From the NCBI RefSeq assembly GCF_027921745.1, contig NC_079238.1, forward strand, positions 3,100,001-3,164,000: DNA of 64,000 nucleotides, read 5' to 3'. Both the position numbers and the translations under genes were made by a program. The first letter of the stretch is position 1. Each line of letters starts with the position of its first letter. Under the pieces are notes generated by a model. The model was not told the origin of the DNA. It saw only the letters and a list, made by a program, of their open reading frames with translations, and ran no database searches. The DNA comes from Schizosaccharomyces osmophilus (lineage: Eukaryota > Ascomycota > Schizosaccharomycetes > Schizosaccharomycetales > Schizosaccharomycetaceae). Below are positions 43,844-54,900 of the stretch, piece after piece.

Positions 43844-45605
43844 TTATGCTGTAGAAATCTTTTGACGTTTCATGGTCTGTACATGGTTAGTTGGCCTTCT
43901 TTAACAAAAAAAACTTACTTCGTTATTATTGCCAGCGTCATTCAAAGATCTCTTTTTAGAGGACTTGGGTTTTTCTTCTCCTGGTTCAAACACTTCATCA
44001 GGCAAATTAACACTATACCGTTAGTAAATTTGAAAGCATATAGCATATTACATACTTTCTAGTATTCTTAATAAAAACGTTCACTTGAGTTTCATCATAT
44101 CTTTCCCATTTTTTACACAATTCATAAAACTCTTGAGCAGGCCAGGATATATCAAGCTTTTTGATGGGTTGTCCCTTTTTCTTCTCTAGTTCTAAGCCAA
44201 TGTAAAAAGTAGTGGTATAAACAGGATAAATGTTTTTTTCATCCTTTTCATCCTCATTTTCGGTTTGTCCATTGGCGTCAGCAGCTAGTCTCTCAAGATC
44301 AGCGGACTGTGAGGCAACGTCTAAAGAGATTCCACTCGCTAGCTGATGTGCTTCTTCTTCTGATTTACAGTTATGAATTTTATCAAATCCTTTATTAAAG
44401 GGATGAGCCAAAGCTATAGCTTCCACCAACTCCAACCTAGTAACGAGGTGACGAAGCTTTGATTCCACCAAACCCGACCATTTCAATTGTCCTTCTGCAG
44501 TTTTTGATGCTGCAGTAATCATTAAATAATGCTTATAACGATGGAAAAAATCATGCTTTTGGAATAATGCCGACCAACCTACGGATCCAACCATAATCTG
44601 GTCGGCAATTTCTCCAGCACGAACCATTTCACTGAGGATGATAGCTTGAGTAGAAGGTGTAATATTATGGGTTGCGCACATCGAAGGGTAAGCAGGTGTA
44701 ATAATAGGCATCCGATGGGCTTTATCAGATGGGTATAGTTTAGGATTCCAAATACGTACTTGGAGAGGGCCATCTTCAATTGGTTTTAATAAAATTGGTT
44801 GAGGCCAATTCCATTGATGTAGGATACGGAAAAACTTTGCAACAATAACAGAAGACACAGCATTCGGGTATAGCTGACAAATTCTAGCAACCATCATTGC
44901 CCATGCGACACCACCAGGGAATCCAATCACATTTGCATAAATGGCACGGCGCTGAGCCCAAAACTTAACAGCTCGTAACGCATGTTTGAAAACAGCGCGA
45001 TTAGGCACGAGTTGTAAAATTTGGTCAGTAACACGCGTACCGTTTAAACTCAGGATACAGCGTTCTTCAACTCCTTTTAATAAATTATTATCCGATAACT
45101 CTAAACTCCTAGGTACTTTGGGTACCGAAAGTCGTGCAAAAATTAAGTCAATGCTAATATCAAAGTACTTGAATTTAATAATTGGGACATATGCATCCGG
45201 AACAGAAGCTAATTCAGTAATCTCTTCCCGTTCACGTAACATAGGCTCCAAATCTTGGAAAAAGTTTTCTCGTGAAACATGCTTGGGCACAACGAGCAAG
45301 GTATCTATATCTGAACCAGGGCCATAAACACCTAAGCGATAACTACCGTAAGTAAAGATCTTACCACCTGCTTCGTTAGCCATCTTCTCATTCATATGCT
45401 TTGCCAAAGACACTTTCTTCACAAATTCAGTAGCAATGCGCTGCAAGTCATCTAGCACTTTGATACGTCTTTCTGATTCAGCAGACGACTCGAAAAGGTT
45501 CTGATGTTTCAATTCATCGATTAACGCGGTATTTAGAGCGTTTTCCTGCTCAGTCGATGGAGCAGTACTAATGGGAGGAGTAATTCCCCATTGCTTCACA
45601 CTCAT
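43844..45605 (-). CDS. pla1: Nuclear poly(A) polymerase Pla1
   Basis: Adds poly(A) tails to mRNA in the cleavage-polyadenylation factor and also acts with the Mmi1/MTREC system on meiotic transcripts. Exons 45605-44056, 44012-43919 and 43876-43844 give 558 residues. Introns have GTATGT...CTAAC...TAG and GTAAGT...CTAAC...CAG. The nucleotidyltransferase motif is TYGSYRLGVYGPGSDID; catalytic aspartates fall at D99, D101 and D153 (ISIDLIFARL), the same numbers as in S. pombe Pla1. A central domain and RNA-binding domain follow (TTFYIGLELEKKKGQ). The last exons encode a short basic tail KKRSLNDAG...MKRQKISTA, a likely nuclear signal. Confidence 0.95.
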
Positions 45606-45970
45606 TCCTCCAGTTTACTAAAAGTTTCCAAGAGTAACGCTACTTCTTAATTAGAAAACTGATAAAGTACAATCCGCCAGTACTTATATGGAAGTAAGTA
45701 GTATACTAGCAATATGCCGAGAGACTTAATCAGAGCTAATAAATTAACGAAATTTGCTTCACGTCGTTAGTAAACAATATTGTATTTAGGATTTTATTTT
45801 CATTATAGTTTTAAATTGAGACATAAATAAATAATCATTCATTATCTTAAAGACTAAGATACTGGTTTGATGAGGTTCGTCAAAATCCCAGAAAACTCAC
45901 AAGTATATTGAAAATCGTATATTGAATGCAAATAATTTCCCTATTTTTTGACTATTATTTTCAAAATCAC
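45606..45970. other. pla1-amidotransferase spacer
   Basis: 365 nt; pla1 promoter and 3' end of the next minus-strand gene. A forkhead core occurs near 45769. No gene. Confidence 0.4.
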
Positions 45971-47458
45971 TTAACAAAAAGCGTTGGAAAGAGATAATAA
46001 AGAATCATCATCGCCATATTGAGCAATAATCTGTATTCCCATTGGTAAGCCATTATGTACTTGTCCAAAAGGAATGCTTATGGAAGGCAATCCTGCTAAG
46101 TTTGCTGGTACCAACATACTGTCCGACAAAAAGTCAGAAGATGTCTTGGTTCCAATTGGCATACTGGGTTTTAAAAAGGAAGGTGTAACAATAAAATCAA
46201 TGTCTCCGGAAGGATCAAGACCGTGTAAAGAGGGAATCCGAAAACTACCATTGAATTCCTTCTGGACAGCTCTTCTTAATAATTGAGCTTTTCTGTGGAA
46301 CCCCAATTTTTTGCTACATAAGTTAGTCCAGTGATGATATTAAATAACTTACCCGGAGGAGAGAGAATAAGCACCAAGCAGTAATCGCTTTTTCACCTCT
46401 TCTCCAAAATATGCAGATCTAGAACTTAATGATGGCCCTAGATCTTGACCATTTGACCCGAAGATGGCATTATTATAGCGCGCTAAATTGGAGGCACCTT
46501 CAGCATAAGCCAAAGAAGTATATATACCCACTCCATACAGAGAGTATGGAAGATAAATTTCTTTTATCTCATAACCTTCAGATTTAAGCAAAGAGATGAA
46601 TTCATTCCATTTTGACAATACTTCCTTGTCTGTTTCAGCGACGTTCCAATTTGTTGGAACACCTATGACACTAGGCTTCTCAGTTTTTTTATGCTTTTTG
46701 CAATGTGCATTAATCTTTGTGCGCATCTCTGTACTTAAACAGGTTGCATCTTTTGGATCCGCGTGATTCAATAAACCGAACACGGTTGTTATGCCCTCAA
46801 CATCCTTTGCCATAATTCCCATTGTATCCATGCTGTTGGCAAAAGGCACAGCACCATAACGAGAAATTCTTCCAAACGAAGGCTTAAAACCAACACAGCC
46901 GATATAAGCAGCAGGTAGCCTCACAGATCCTCCCGTATCCGTACCAATTGATGCATAACAAATGTCCGCCGCAACTGATGCTGAGCATCCACCAGAACTT
47001 CCACCCACTTGGTATAACTTGTCTTTATCTTCACTCAATGGGAATACTGTTTGTCCATATAACGCATTATTCGTAGTCGTACCCATTGCAAACTCATCCA
47101 TGTTCGTTTTCCCAACAATTAAACCTCCATTTTCTTTTAGGGTTTTGACTAGAGTAGCTTCGAAGGGTGAAACATAGTCTAAAAAAATGTAAGTATCTTT
47201 GGTATTCAACCAATTGAGAAATTTGGTTTGCATACCACTTAAATATCTAGAACCGCAACTTGTGGGCCAGTAATCTGTACATAGATTATCTTTCACTGTC
47301 AATATTCTGCCACTCAATGGAAGCTCTGTAGTGTTCTTATTAGCCAGTTCCCTTATTGCATGTTTAACTGAATCAGCAGTATGGAAAGAAGTCAAAGAAT
47401 TGACTTTAACATCTTTCAAAGCCGCCGATACACACTTTGTTACTAAATTTTGAGCCAT
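45971..47458 (-). CDS. gatA: Mitochondrial Glu-tRNA(Gln) amidotransferase subunit A
   Basis: GatA-type amidase (budding-yeast Her2) that frees ammonia from glutamine to turn Glu-tRNA(Gln) into Gln-tRNA(Gln) for mitochondrial translation. Exons 47458-46353 and 46313-45971 give 482 residues; the 39-nt intron has GTAAGT, CTAAC and TAG. The amidase triad is complete: K56 (LTVKDNL), S154 (VGGSSGGCSASV, cis-Ser) and S178 (GTDTGGSVRLPA). The N-terminus MAQNLVTKCVSAALK is a short weak targeting sequence. Lies head-to-tail between cwf11 and pla1 on the same strand. Confidence 0.93.
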
Positions 47459-47680
47459 GTACTTTAAAACTCAAGAGTACCATATGGATGACCCCTCTAA
47501 ATGTCACTGGCTTCAATGGGAATCTGGACTGTGTGTGTTTAGTAGACGGTGTTCGTAAGGCTTCGGCATTTAGTCATTTTAACAAAATGAATTATTTATC
47601 TTATATTCAATTAGTATTTGGACCAAATTATAAGGAATAATTTATATTCAGCTGAACTTAGCTAGGAAACATTATTTATT

Positions 47681-50600
47681 CTATGAATTCATTATCTGAA
47701 GCTTTTTCTTGGTCATTTCGACCACATAATTTGAGAGATGAATCAAATTCTCAATTTCAAATTGCTCAACATGGTCTCCGATTTTATGTGAGTTTGGGTA
47801 TATCTTTCCTGTAGTCAACAATAATTTTCCTGGAGTAGCCAATGCTTTGTCACGAAGAGGGCCCAGATGAACAGCCTTTTCAAACAATTCTTTAGAAGAA
47901 AGAACATATAGTCCATATTGAGCGTGAGATATTGCTTTTGTGAAGGCTCCTAAGGACCATTGCTCTGGATCATTCACAGACGAAACTGTTGTAAAAATCA
48001 TATATTTTACATGCTTTTCCAGATCTTTTGCGGTCTCAACAAATAACGGCAAGCCAAAAAAGGAATTGTTGGAACAGCGTACATTCAGAATTTCGCGTAG
48101 TAAAGCTACCTGACTACCATAGAGAGTGCAAATTCCAATTTCATCAGCGGGATAACCAAGCATCCTCATATACTGGTATATGGCTATCGCATATTCAGCT
48201 TCACCAAGATTTTGCTTGCTTCCTTTTACTAATTCGGTTTCTTTCGCTCCTTTGAATGGACCTACATCAATAAACTGATATTCGTTTACAAATCCCGAAT
48301 TTCCATGCAAGCAAGTACTCGTATCAGTCGTATCAACATATTGAAATTGAAGGTTATACTGCCAGTCAATAAGTTCGCCGATTGACTTGCGTGTATTGTA
48401 CTTTGTTTTCAATTGATGACAAAAAACCCCAAATTGTCGAAGTTTTTCTGAGAAAGAGAATGTTGGAGTACTCGAAATTTCAAAATTACGGTACAAATTT
48501 GCTCTATCATCTCCAAAACAAATTATCCTTTTTGTACCAGAGTTGCTTTCGTTTAAGGTAAGCAATTTAGATACAGTATATTCTGAGATACTTTCAGAAT
48601 CCAAAACAATTAAATTTTCGAACGAGAATCCTTTTTCGGATAATATAGGAAGACGCTTCAGTACTTCTTCCCACGTAGTTCCGACAATATTAGCTTGTTG
48701 ACAGAGAGCGTAAATTTCACAATCTGTTGAACGCTTGAAAAACGTGTAAGGCTGTATGTAACGTATTGTCGTAAACAAATGGAAAATTTCATGATACAAT
48801 GATATTACTTTGTCCAAAATTCGAGAAGCATCATCCGGAACTTCATTTGAGCGGCCTTGAAAAAACGTTTTGAAAGGGAAGGCGTCCCAAATATTTCGAA
48901 AGTTAGAAGAAGAAGCCAAGTTAGAAAATTTATTCCACGCTGGATTCACAAAAGCGCCATAAAAATATAAAGCAGTTTCTGGGTTACTACCATATGCGCC
49001 TATCACATTCATTGATGAAGCAAGGCGATCGACTTCTGCCAGGAGATAAGGGAGTTTTGAAATTAAATACCTAATGGTTCCGTATGAAGTATAGTCATCT
49101 CTATCGCTTTGTCGACCCAAACATAATATACGCCCTTCATCAAAGCAACTAGCCTCTTCCATTAAATGGAACAGTCTATTTAAAGAATCATTCGCTTTGC
49201 AAACCACTAGAGTTCTTTTATTCTGAAAGTTTTTGTTGAGAGTCTCTAATATTTTGCAGACCAATGTATGCTTTCCGGCCTGAGAAGGTCCATTGACAAG
49301 CGTTAAGCCTGGCTGCAAAGAATTAAGTACTGCAGAACACTGTTCATCATTAAAATATACTTTCTTTTGTGTTGATATGTGAGGATGCTCATCATTTTCC
49401 GTCTCTATTAAGGTTTTGTCTCGTTGATAACGTATAAACATTGGATCCACGAAATTATTTAAATTGGTATTTGCATTTGAAAAAAGTTTATTCAATTGCT
49501 CATTAGAAGAAATTATATCCTTTATGCTGACATCGTTGCTTCCAACGTTGGGAAAAGTGACAAGATTTGGAGCACCAAAGCCAAGAAAACAATCTAAAAG
49601 CCATTTTGGAAAATTTCCAGTCTTTTTTAACAGTAATCGATCTGCTAATATTTCATTCCAAGTATCCTTAACTGAAGATGATATAGTAACCATGTAATTG
49701 AAGTCCATTGCCTCCGGAAATACTCCTTCTTTTTCAACCATATCTGAGTAAAAAAGAGGATCTATATAAATGTCCATACTTTTAGAATTATTTTCCTTAA
49801 TTCCATTTCCTTCTGCGTCAACTTGACTCGTAAAAGGTTGACCAAATGCAAGATTTACACAACTCTCAAGGCCCTGGGATGACATTTGCTGTTTCTGACC
49901 AGCAATTGAAAGCAAGCAAACAAATGTGTTTTTGTCAATTAGGTCAACATATTTCTTTTTTTCGGTATCCAAATCCACCTTGCAATGAATATACTGAGGG
50001 TATATTTCACCAACAAGTGGAGGTGCAGTTTTTTGAATCCGACATCTTTTGACTGGAATTAAAGCGTTAGAGCTTTTCTGGACACCATCTCCTTTATATA
50101 GACCGTGGTTACATGCATAAGAGATTTCTGTGGTAACTTTATTGTGTAAATCACCGTACAATGCATGCAAGTTTCGTTGAAAAAAGGAAGATACGGAAAG
50201 ATTCTGAAAAGTATACCCCTGGAAGTCATTAAAAGGAACTCTCAACTCCTGACTTTCAGTCGCCTTTCGTTCCGCAAAATTCAAATCATCGAGAGATATA
50301 TGAATTATTTCATTTGATGAATTCAAGAATGAGTTCTGTTGATGTTTTTCGAAAGCTGAGATAAACAACTCTTTTAGAAATGGATGAAATAATTTTATAG
50401 GATAAGTTTGAGTAAAATTAGTTCTCAAATGACATTTTTGACATAAACCCTTTAAATCATCAAATGTAAGACAATTGGTAATTTTCTCCAGATTTTCACG
50501 TTTCTGGAACCAGCTATGAGGAAAGAACAAAAGATTTTGTAAGCGATCTTGATAAAACCTAAACAGAGTAGTCTGTAAAGAATGGTATAGTAGTTCATCC

Positions 50601-51493
50601 CTTTGTACGATCTCTTTTTCCGAAAGATCAATACCCTTTGCATTGTCATATGGGTACTTAAGAGAGTACCTAAGAGAATCCGTCAAAGACTGAAAAAGAG
50701 CTGAAGTATGGTAAAATAATGATGTACGAGAAAACACGTCAAAGCAACTATCTTCTATAATTACGTGACTGAAGCGTCGAGTAGGAAACGTTGAGAGAAA
50801 TGCCAAACAAAGGCCGAGCACTGTCAACAATGGTCTCAAATTTGTTTCGTCAGTACTACCTTGCAGCAATAAATCAGATTTTAAGAGTATGTGATGAAGC
50901 CAACCAGAATATGCAGCATGATTTGGATTTTGCTGTGATATTTCTGGTAATTTTTGCTTATAAGACAAATAAGCTTTTCGAAATGCTTTAACCTTGGTTA
51001 AAACATGTTCCAATTTCTCATGTGACTCCAAACAATCGAGGATTGAAATATTCGTTAAAGGATAAATCAGCTTCTTCACGTGTGATACATGCAAGGATTG
51101 AACACACAAGGTAATAAATCTAACTAAACAGAAACTATTGTGAAGATTCTCTTTATAAGACAAACGAATTACCTGACCAAAGAGAGCTTTAAACTTGGAG
51201 GGATCCAAACCTTCTAGAATTGAGGGATTGGAACTTGTCTTATGAATTATCAACAAACATATTAGTTGCACTTGCACAAGGGGCATATCATTAGCAACCG
51301 TCGGCCATAGACAAGTTTCAAAAAACAAGGAATCGTCCAAAAATTTAAGCAAATCGATTGAATTTTTTTGGTTCAAAAGCTCACTATAAACATTTTCCAG
51401 CATGCCTACATCATAATGTTTTTTATGGTCCTTTCCCCAGGATGAATTAATGAATCCCTCAACGCGTTTTCGAACATGCTTAGGCATAACCAT
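47681..51493 (-). CDS. cwf11: Spliceosome NTC-associated protein Cwf11 (Aquarius family)
   Basis: Ortholog of Aquarius/IBP160, which binds the intron upstream of the branch region in the activated spliceosome. Single exon, 1270 residues. The N-terminal ~450 residues are helical (ARM-like), then a beta-barrel/stalk, then an SF1 (UPF1-like) helicase module from about 710. The helicase motifs are degenerate: Walker A GPSQAGKHT (735-743), motif II DSES (about 965) in place of D/E-E-A-A-Q, GDDRANL in place of GDHHQLPP, and AISHAQYGLYVL in place of the AMSRARLGLYIF form. Overall alignment with Aquarius is clear (QYMRMLGYPADEIGICTLYG, NLGEAEYAIAIYQYM). Confidence 0.93.
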   Translation of the reverse strand: MVMPKHVRKRVEGFINSSWGKDHKKHYDVGMLENVYSELLNQKNSIDLLKFLDDSLFFETCLWPTVANDMPLVQVQLICLLIIHKTSSNPSILEGLDPSKFKALFGQVIRLSYKENLHNSFCLVRFITLCVQSLHVSHVKKLIYPLTNISILDCLESHEKLEHVLTKVKAFRKAYLSYKQKLPEISQQNPNHAAYSGWLHHILLKSDLLLQGSTDETNLRPLLTVLGLCLAFLSTFPTRRFSHVIIEDSCFDVFSRTSLFYHTSALFQSLTDSLRYSLKYPYDNAKGIDLSEKEIVQRDELLYHSLQTTLFRFYQDRLQNLLFFPHSWFQKRENLEKITNCLTFDDLKGLCQKCHLRTNFTQTYPIKLFHPFLKELFISAFEKHQQNSFLNSSNEIIHISLDDLNFAERKATESQELRVPFNDFQGYTFQNLSVSSFFQRNLHALYGDLHNKVTTEISYACNHGLYKGDGVQKSSNALIPVKRCRIQKTAPPLVGEIYPQYIHCKVDLDTEKKKYVDLIDKNTFVCLLSIAGQKQQMSSQGLESCVNLAFGQPFTSQVDAEGNGIKENNSKSMDIYIDPLFYSDMVEKEGVFPEAMDFNYMVTISSSVKDTWNEILADRLLLKKTGNFPKWLLDCFLGFGAPNLVTFPNVGSNDVSIKDIISSNEQLNKLFSNANTNLNNFVDPMFIRYQRDKTLIETENDEHPHISTQKKVYFNDEQCSAVLNSLQPGLTLVNGPSQAGKHTLVCKILETLNKNFQNKRTLVVCKANDSLNRLFHLMEEASCFDEGRILCLGRQSDRDDYTSYGTIRYLISKLPYLLAEVDRLASSMNVIGAYGSNPETALYFYGAFVNPAWNKFSNLASSSNFRNIWDAFPFKTFFQGRSNEVPDDASRILDKVISLYHEIFHLFTTIRYIQPYTFFKRSTDCEIYALCQQANIVGTTWEEVLKRLPILSEKGFSFENLIVLDSESISEYTVSKLLTLNESNSGTKRIICFGDDRANLYRNFEISSTPTFSFSEKLRQFGVFCHQLKTKYNTRKSIGELIDWQYNLQFQYVDTTDTSTCLHGNSGFVNEYQFIDVGPFKGAKETELVKGSKQNLGEAEYAIAIYQYMRMLGYPADEIGICTLYGSQVALLREILNVRCSNNSFFGLPLFVETAKDLEKHVKYMIFTTVSSVNDPEQWSLGAFTKAISHAQYGLYVLSSKELFEKAVHLGPLRDKALATPGKLLLTTGKIYPNSHKIGDHVEQFEIENLIHLSNYVVEMTKKKLQIMNS

Positions 51494-51960
51494 TTTCTAT
51501 AAAGATTGGTTTGATTTGCTTCACCAGAAATGAGCTTTTATGACTTCGCCTTTTCTAATATCAGCTACCACTTGCAGCCTATAGGTAAATCGGATCTTTA
51601 TAAACAACCAAAATACTGGTTTCTCTCTATCAACAAATGCGCTATGACCGTTGTACGGAGCCTTTATTTTGTAAGTCACTTCTACACCTTTTGCTAGTGA
51701 ACAACCATGAGTTGGAAGTAAGGAAGATTCATGACCAGCTTACACAACCTCGCTTATAAAACTTTATTTTTAGAAATAAGGTAAGCGAAATTGCAACGCT
51801 TAACTAGTATTGCTAGGATACTGGTAACTAATAATGCTAATATGGAAATGTACTATAGCTACAGTAACATTTTACAGCTTCCTTAACCAACTCACCTTTT
51901 CTAAGAAACAGGAACTGCATTTCTAGTTAATATAATGAAGCTTTTTTGAGTTCACATATA
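51494..51960. other. Divergent cwf11/tor2 promoter region
   Basis: 467 nt between head-to-head genes. A short out-of-frame ATG (near 51934) opens a 5-codon uORF shortly before the tor2 start. No RNA gene is recognised. Confidence 0.4.
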
Positions 51961-54900
51961 ATGCTAGAATTTCCTGGATTGAAAAGCAGATCCGAAGAAA
52001 CTCGCAATAAAGCGGCCAACGAACTGTTTGATTACGTTGTAGCTTGCTCTCGTGAGTTGTCAGGAGAAGCGTTAATTCAATTTAACAATGAAGTTAATAA
52101 ATATGTATATAAACTAGTTCACAGTAATGATTCAGTGGATCGACTGGCTGGCGTCACTGCCATTAATAGACTTATTGACATCGAAGCAGAGGATACTACT
52201 CGAATCACACGCTTTGCCAATTATTTAAGAATAATTCTCCCCGGCAATGATCAAAAGGCTACTGACTTAGCTGCTAAGGCTTTGGGACGTCTTGCCGTAC
52301 CCGGTGGTGCCCTAACATCCGAATTTGTAAACTTTGAAGTGAAACGAGCTTTGGAATGGCTTCAAGGAGAACGGAATGAAAATAGAAGATACGCAGCCGT
52401 CCTCATATTAAAGGAATTGGCAAAAAATACGTCTACCCTTATTTATGCCCATATCGACTCGATATTCGAATTTCTTTGGCACGGTCTACGTGATCCAAAA
52501 GTTTTAATTCGTACTGCTTCCTCAGATGCTCTCAGTGAATTACTGGAAATTGTTCGCCAAAGGGATTCATTGATACGCTTGCAATGGTACACTCGAATTC
52601 TGGTCGAAGCACAGAATGGTGTAGTACAGGGATCCAATGAATTTATACACGGTAGTCTTCTTGTTTATCGTCAGTTGTTTTTAAAAGCTGGTATGTTTAT
52701 GCATGAAAGATATCGAGAAGTCTCCAATACCATTCTGCAGTTTAAAGACCATCGGGATGCTTTAATTCGAAAAACTGTTACAGAGCTAATTGCTACCATT
52801 TCTACCTATAATCCGGAAGATTTTGTCTCTAATTATTTACACATATGCATGCTTCATTTATTAAACTTGCTAAAGAAAGAACGTGCACGAATGCTCACTT
52901 TCTCAACACTGGGCAAAGTTGCGGTTGCTATAACTAATAGTATCGTTCCATATTTGGATCCTATATGTGCCGCAATAAAGGAAAGCCTAACAACACATAT
53001 CAGAAGTAAAAGTACCTCTGATGCTGCAATTTTTCAGTGTATTAGTTACCTTTCCATTGCTTTAGGCCAAGCGTTTTCAAGTTATGCATACGATTTGTTT
53101 GATTTGATTTTTGCAAGTGGTCTTTCAGAAGCTTCATATGACGCTCTTTCTCATTTAGCCCACAACATCCCTCCTCTACTCCCAGTCATCCAAGAACGTC
53201 TTTTGGATATGCTCAGTATTATTCTAAGCGGAAGACCTTTCATTCCTCCTGGCTGCCCCCATCAGCACGTCGTACGTGTATTACAGAGTGCCAAGGAAAG
53301 TGGATTGAAAGTTAGTCCCTTTACAAATGACGTTTATGTCTTGGCACTTCAAACTTTAGGTGACTTCAACTTTTCTGGGTATATTTTGAATGAGTTTGTC
53401 AAAGATTATGTAGTGACTTATCTCGAAAATGATGATGCTTCCATACGAAAAGCAGCCGCAATAACATGCAGCGAATTATTTGCCCATGATCCAATCCTTT
53501 CTCAAACTAGTGATCATGCAATTCAAGTGGTTGCTGAGGTTTTGGAGAAACTAATAACTGTTGGAATATGTGACACTAATTCTGACATTAGGCTGACTGT
53601 TCTTCTTTCTCTTGATTCTCGCTTTGATAGACACTTGGCTCAAGTTGACAAAATCCGGTTACTTTTTATCGCTATAAATGATGAAGTTTTTTCAATCAGG
53701 GAAGCATCCTTAAAGATTCTCGGAAGATTAAATGCCTATAATCCAGCTTATGTCATGCCATATCTTCGAAAATTAATGCTAAAAACACTGACTGTTTTAG
53801 ATTATTCTAAGGTTATAAGAACAAAAGAGGAAAATGCGCGACTCATCTGTCTATTAATATCAGCTGCGCCCAAACTTATTGAATCACATGTTGGTCCAAT
53901 TTTACAAATATTGGTACCAAAAGCTAAGGATTCTAGTCCGGCTGTGGCTGCCAATATCGTTAATTCTTTTGGAGAAATTTGTCAAATAAGCGGTGAGGCT
54001 ATACTTACTTTTAAAAAGGATTTGATGCCTTTAATCATTGATGCTCTTCAAGATCAAAGCTCCCCAGTAAAGAGAGCAGCATCTTTGAGAACTCTTGGTA
54101 ATTTATCAGTTAGTATTGGCTATGTCATAGATCCTTACCTTGAGTATCCTTCTTTACTGGATATTTTGGTTGGTATAATAAAAACCGAACAGGATATTTC
54201 AATTCGCCGGGAGACAATAAAACTTATTGGTACTTTGGGAGCACTTGACCCTAACAGACATCAAGTTTTAGAAAAAGGAACAGAAAAACTTGTACCTGAG
54301 CAAAAAAATATCCCGTCCGATATTTCCTTGTTAATGTCTGGCATTGGACCCTCATCCGAAGAATACTATCCGACGGTGGTTATAACTGCGTTGATGAGTA
54401 TTTTAAAAGATCCATCTTTAAGTATTCATCACACAGCAGTCATTCAGGCTGTGATGTATATTTTCAAAACTATGGGTTTACGCTGTGCTCCCTTTCTCTC
54501 TCAGATTATTCCGGAATTTATCGCTGTTATGAGAACCTCACCATCCAATATCCTTGAATTTTATTTCCAACAATTGAGTATATTGGTTTTAATTGTTCGT
54601 CAACATATAAGAACATTCCTACCAGATTTATTTAAGTTGATAACTGATTTTTGGAACCCAAATTCGAATTTACAATTTACTATATTATCACTGGTAGAGT
54701 CGTTGGCACGTGCTATGCAAGGCGAATTCAAACCTTACCTCCCTCCTCTTTTAGCTATGATGCTTCAAGTATTTGATTCGGATGTATCAGCAGATTCTGC
54801 TAGCATGAAGAAGGTTTTGCATGCATTTATAGTTTTCGGTGATACACTTGGTGATTACTTTCATACGCTATTGGGATCTCTCATGCGATTGTATGAGCGA

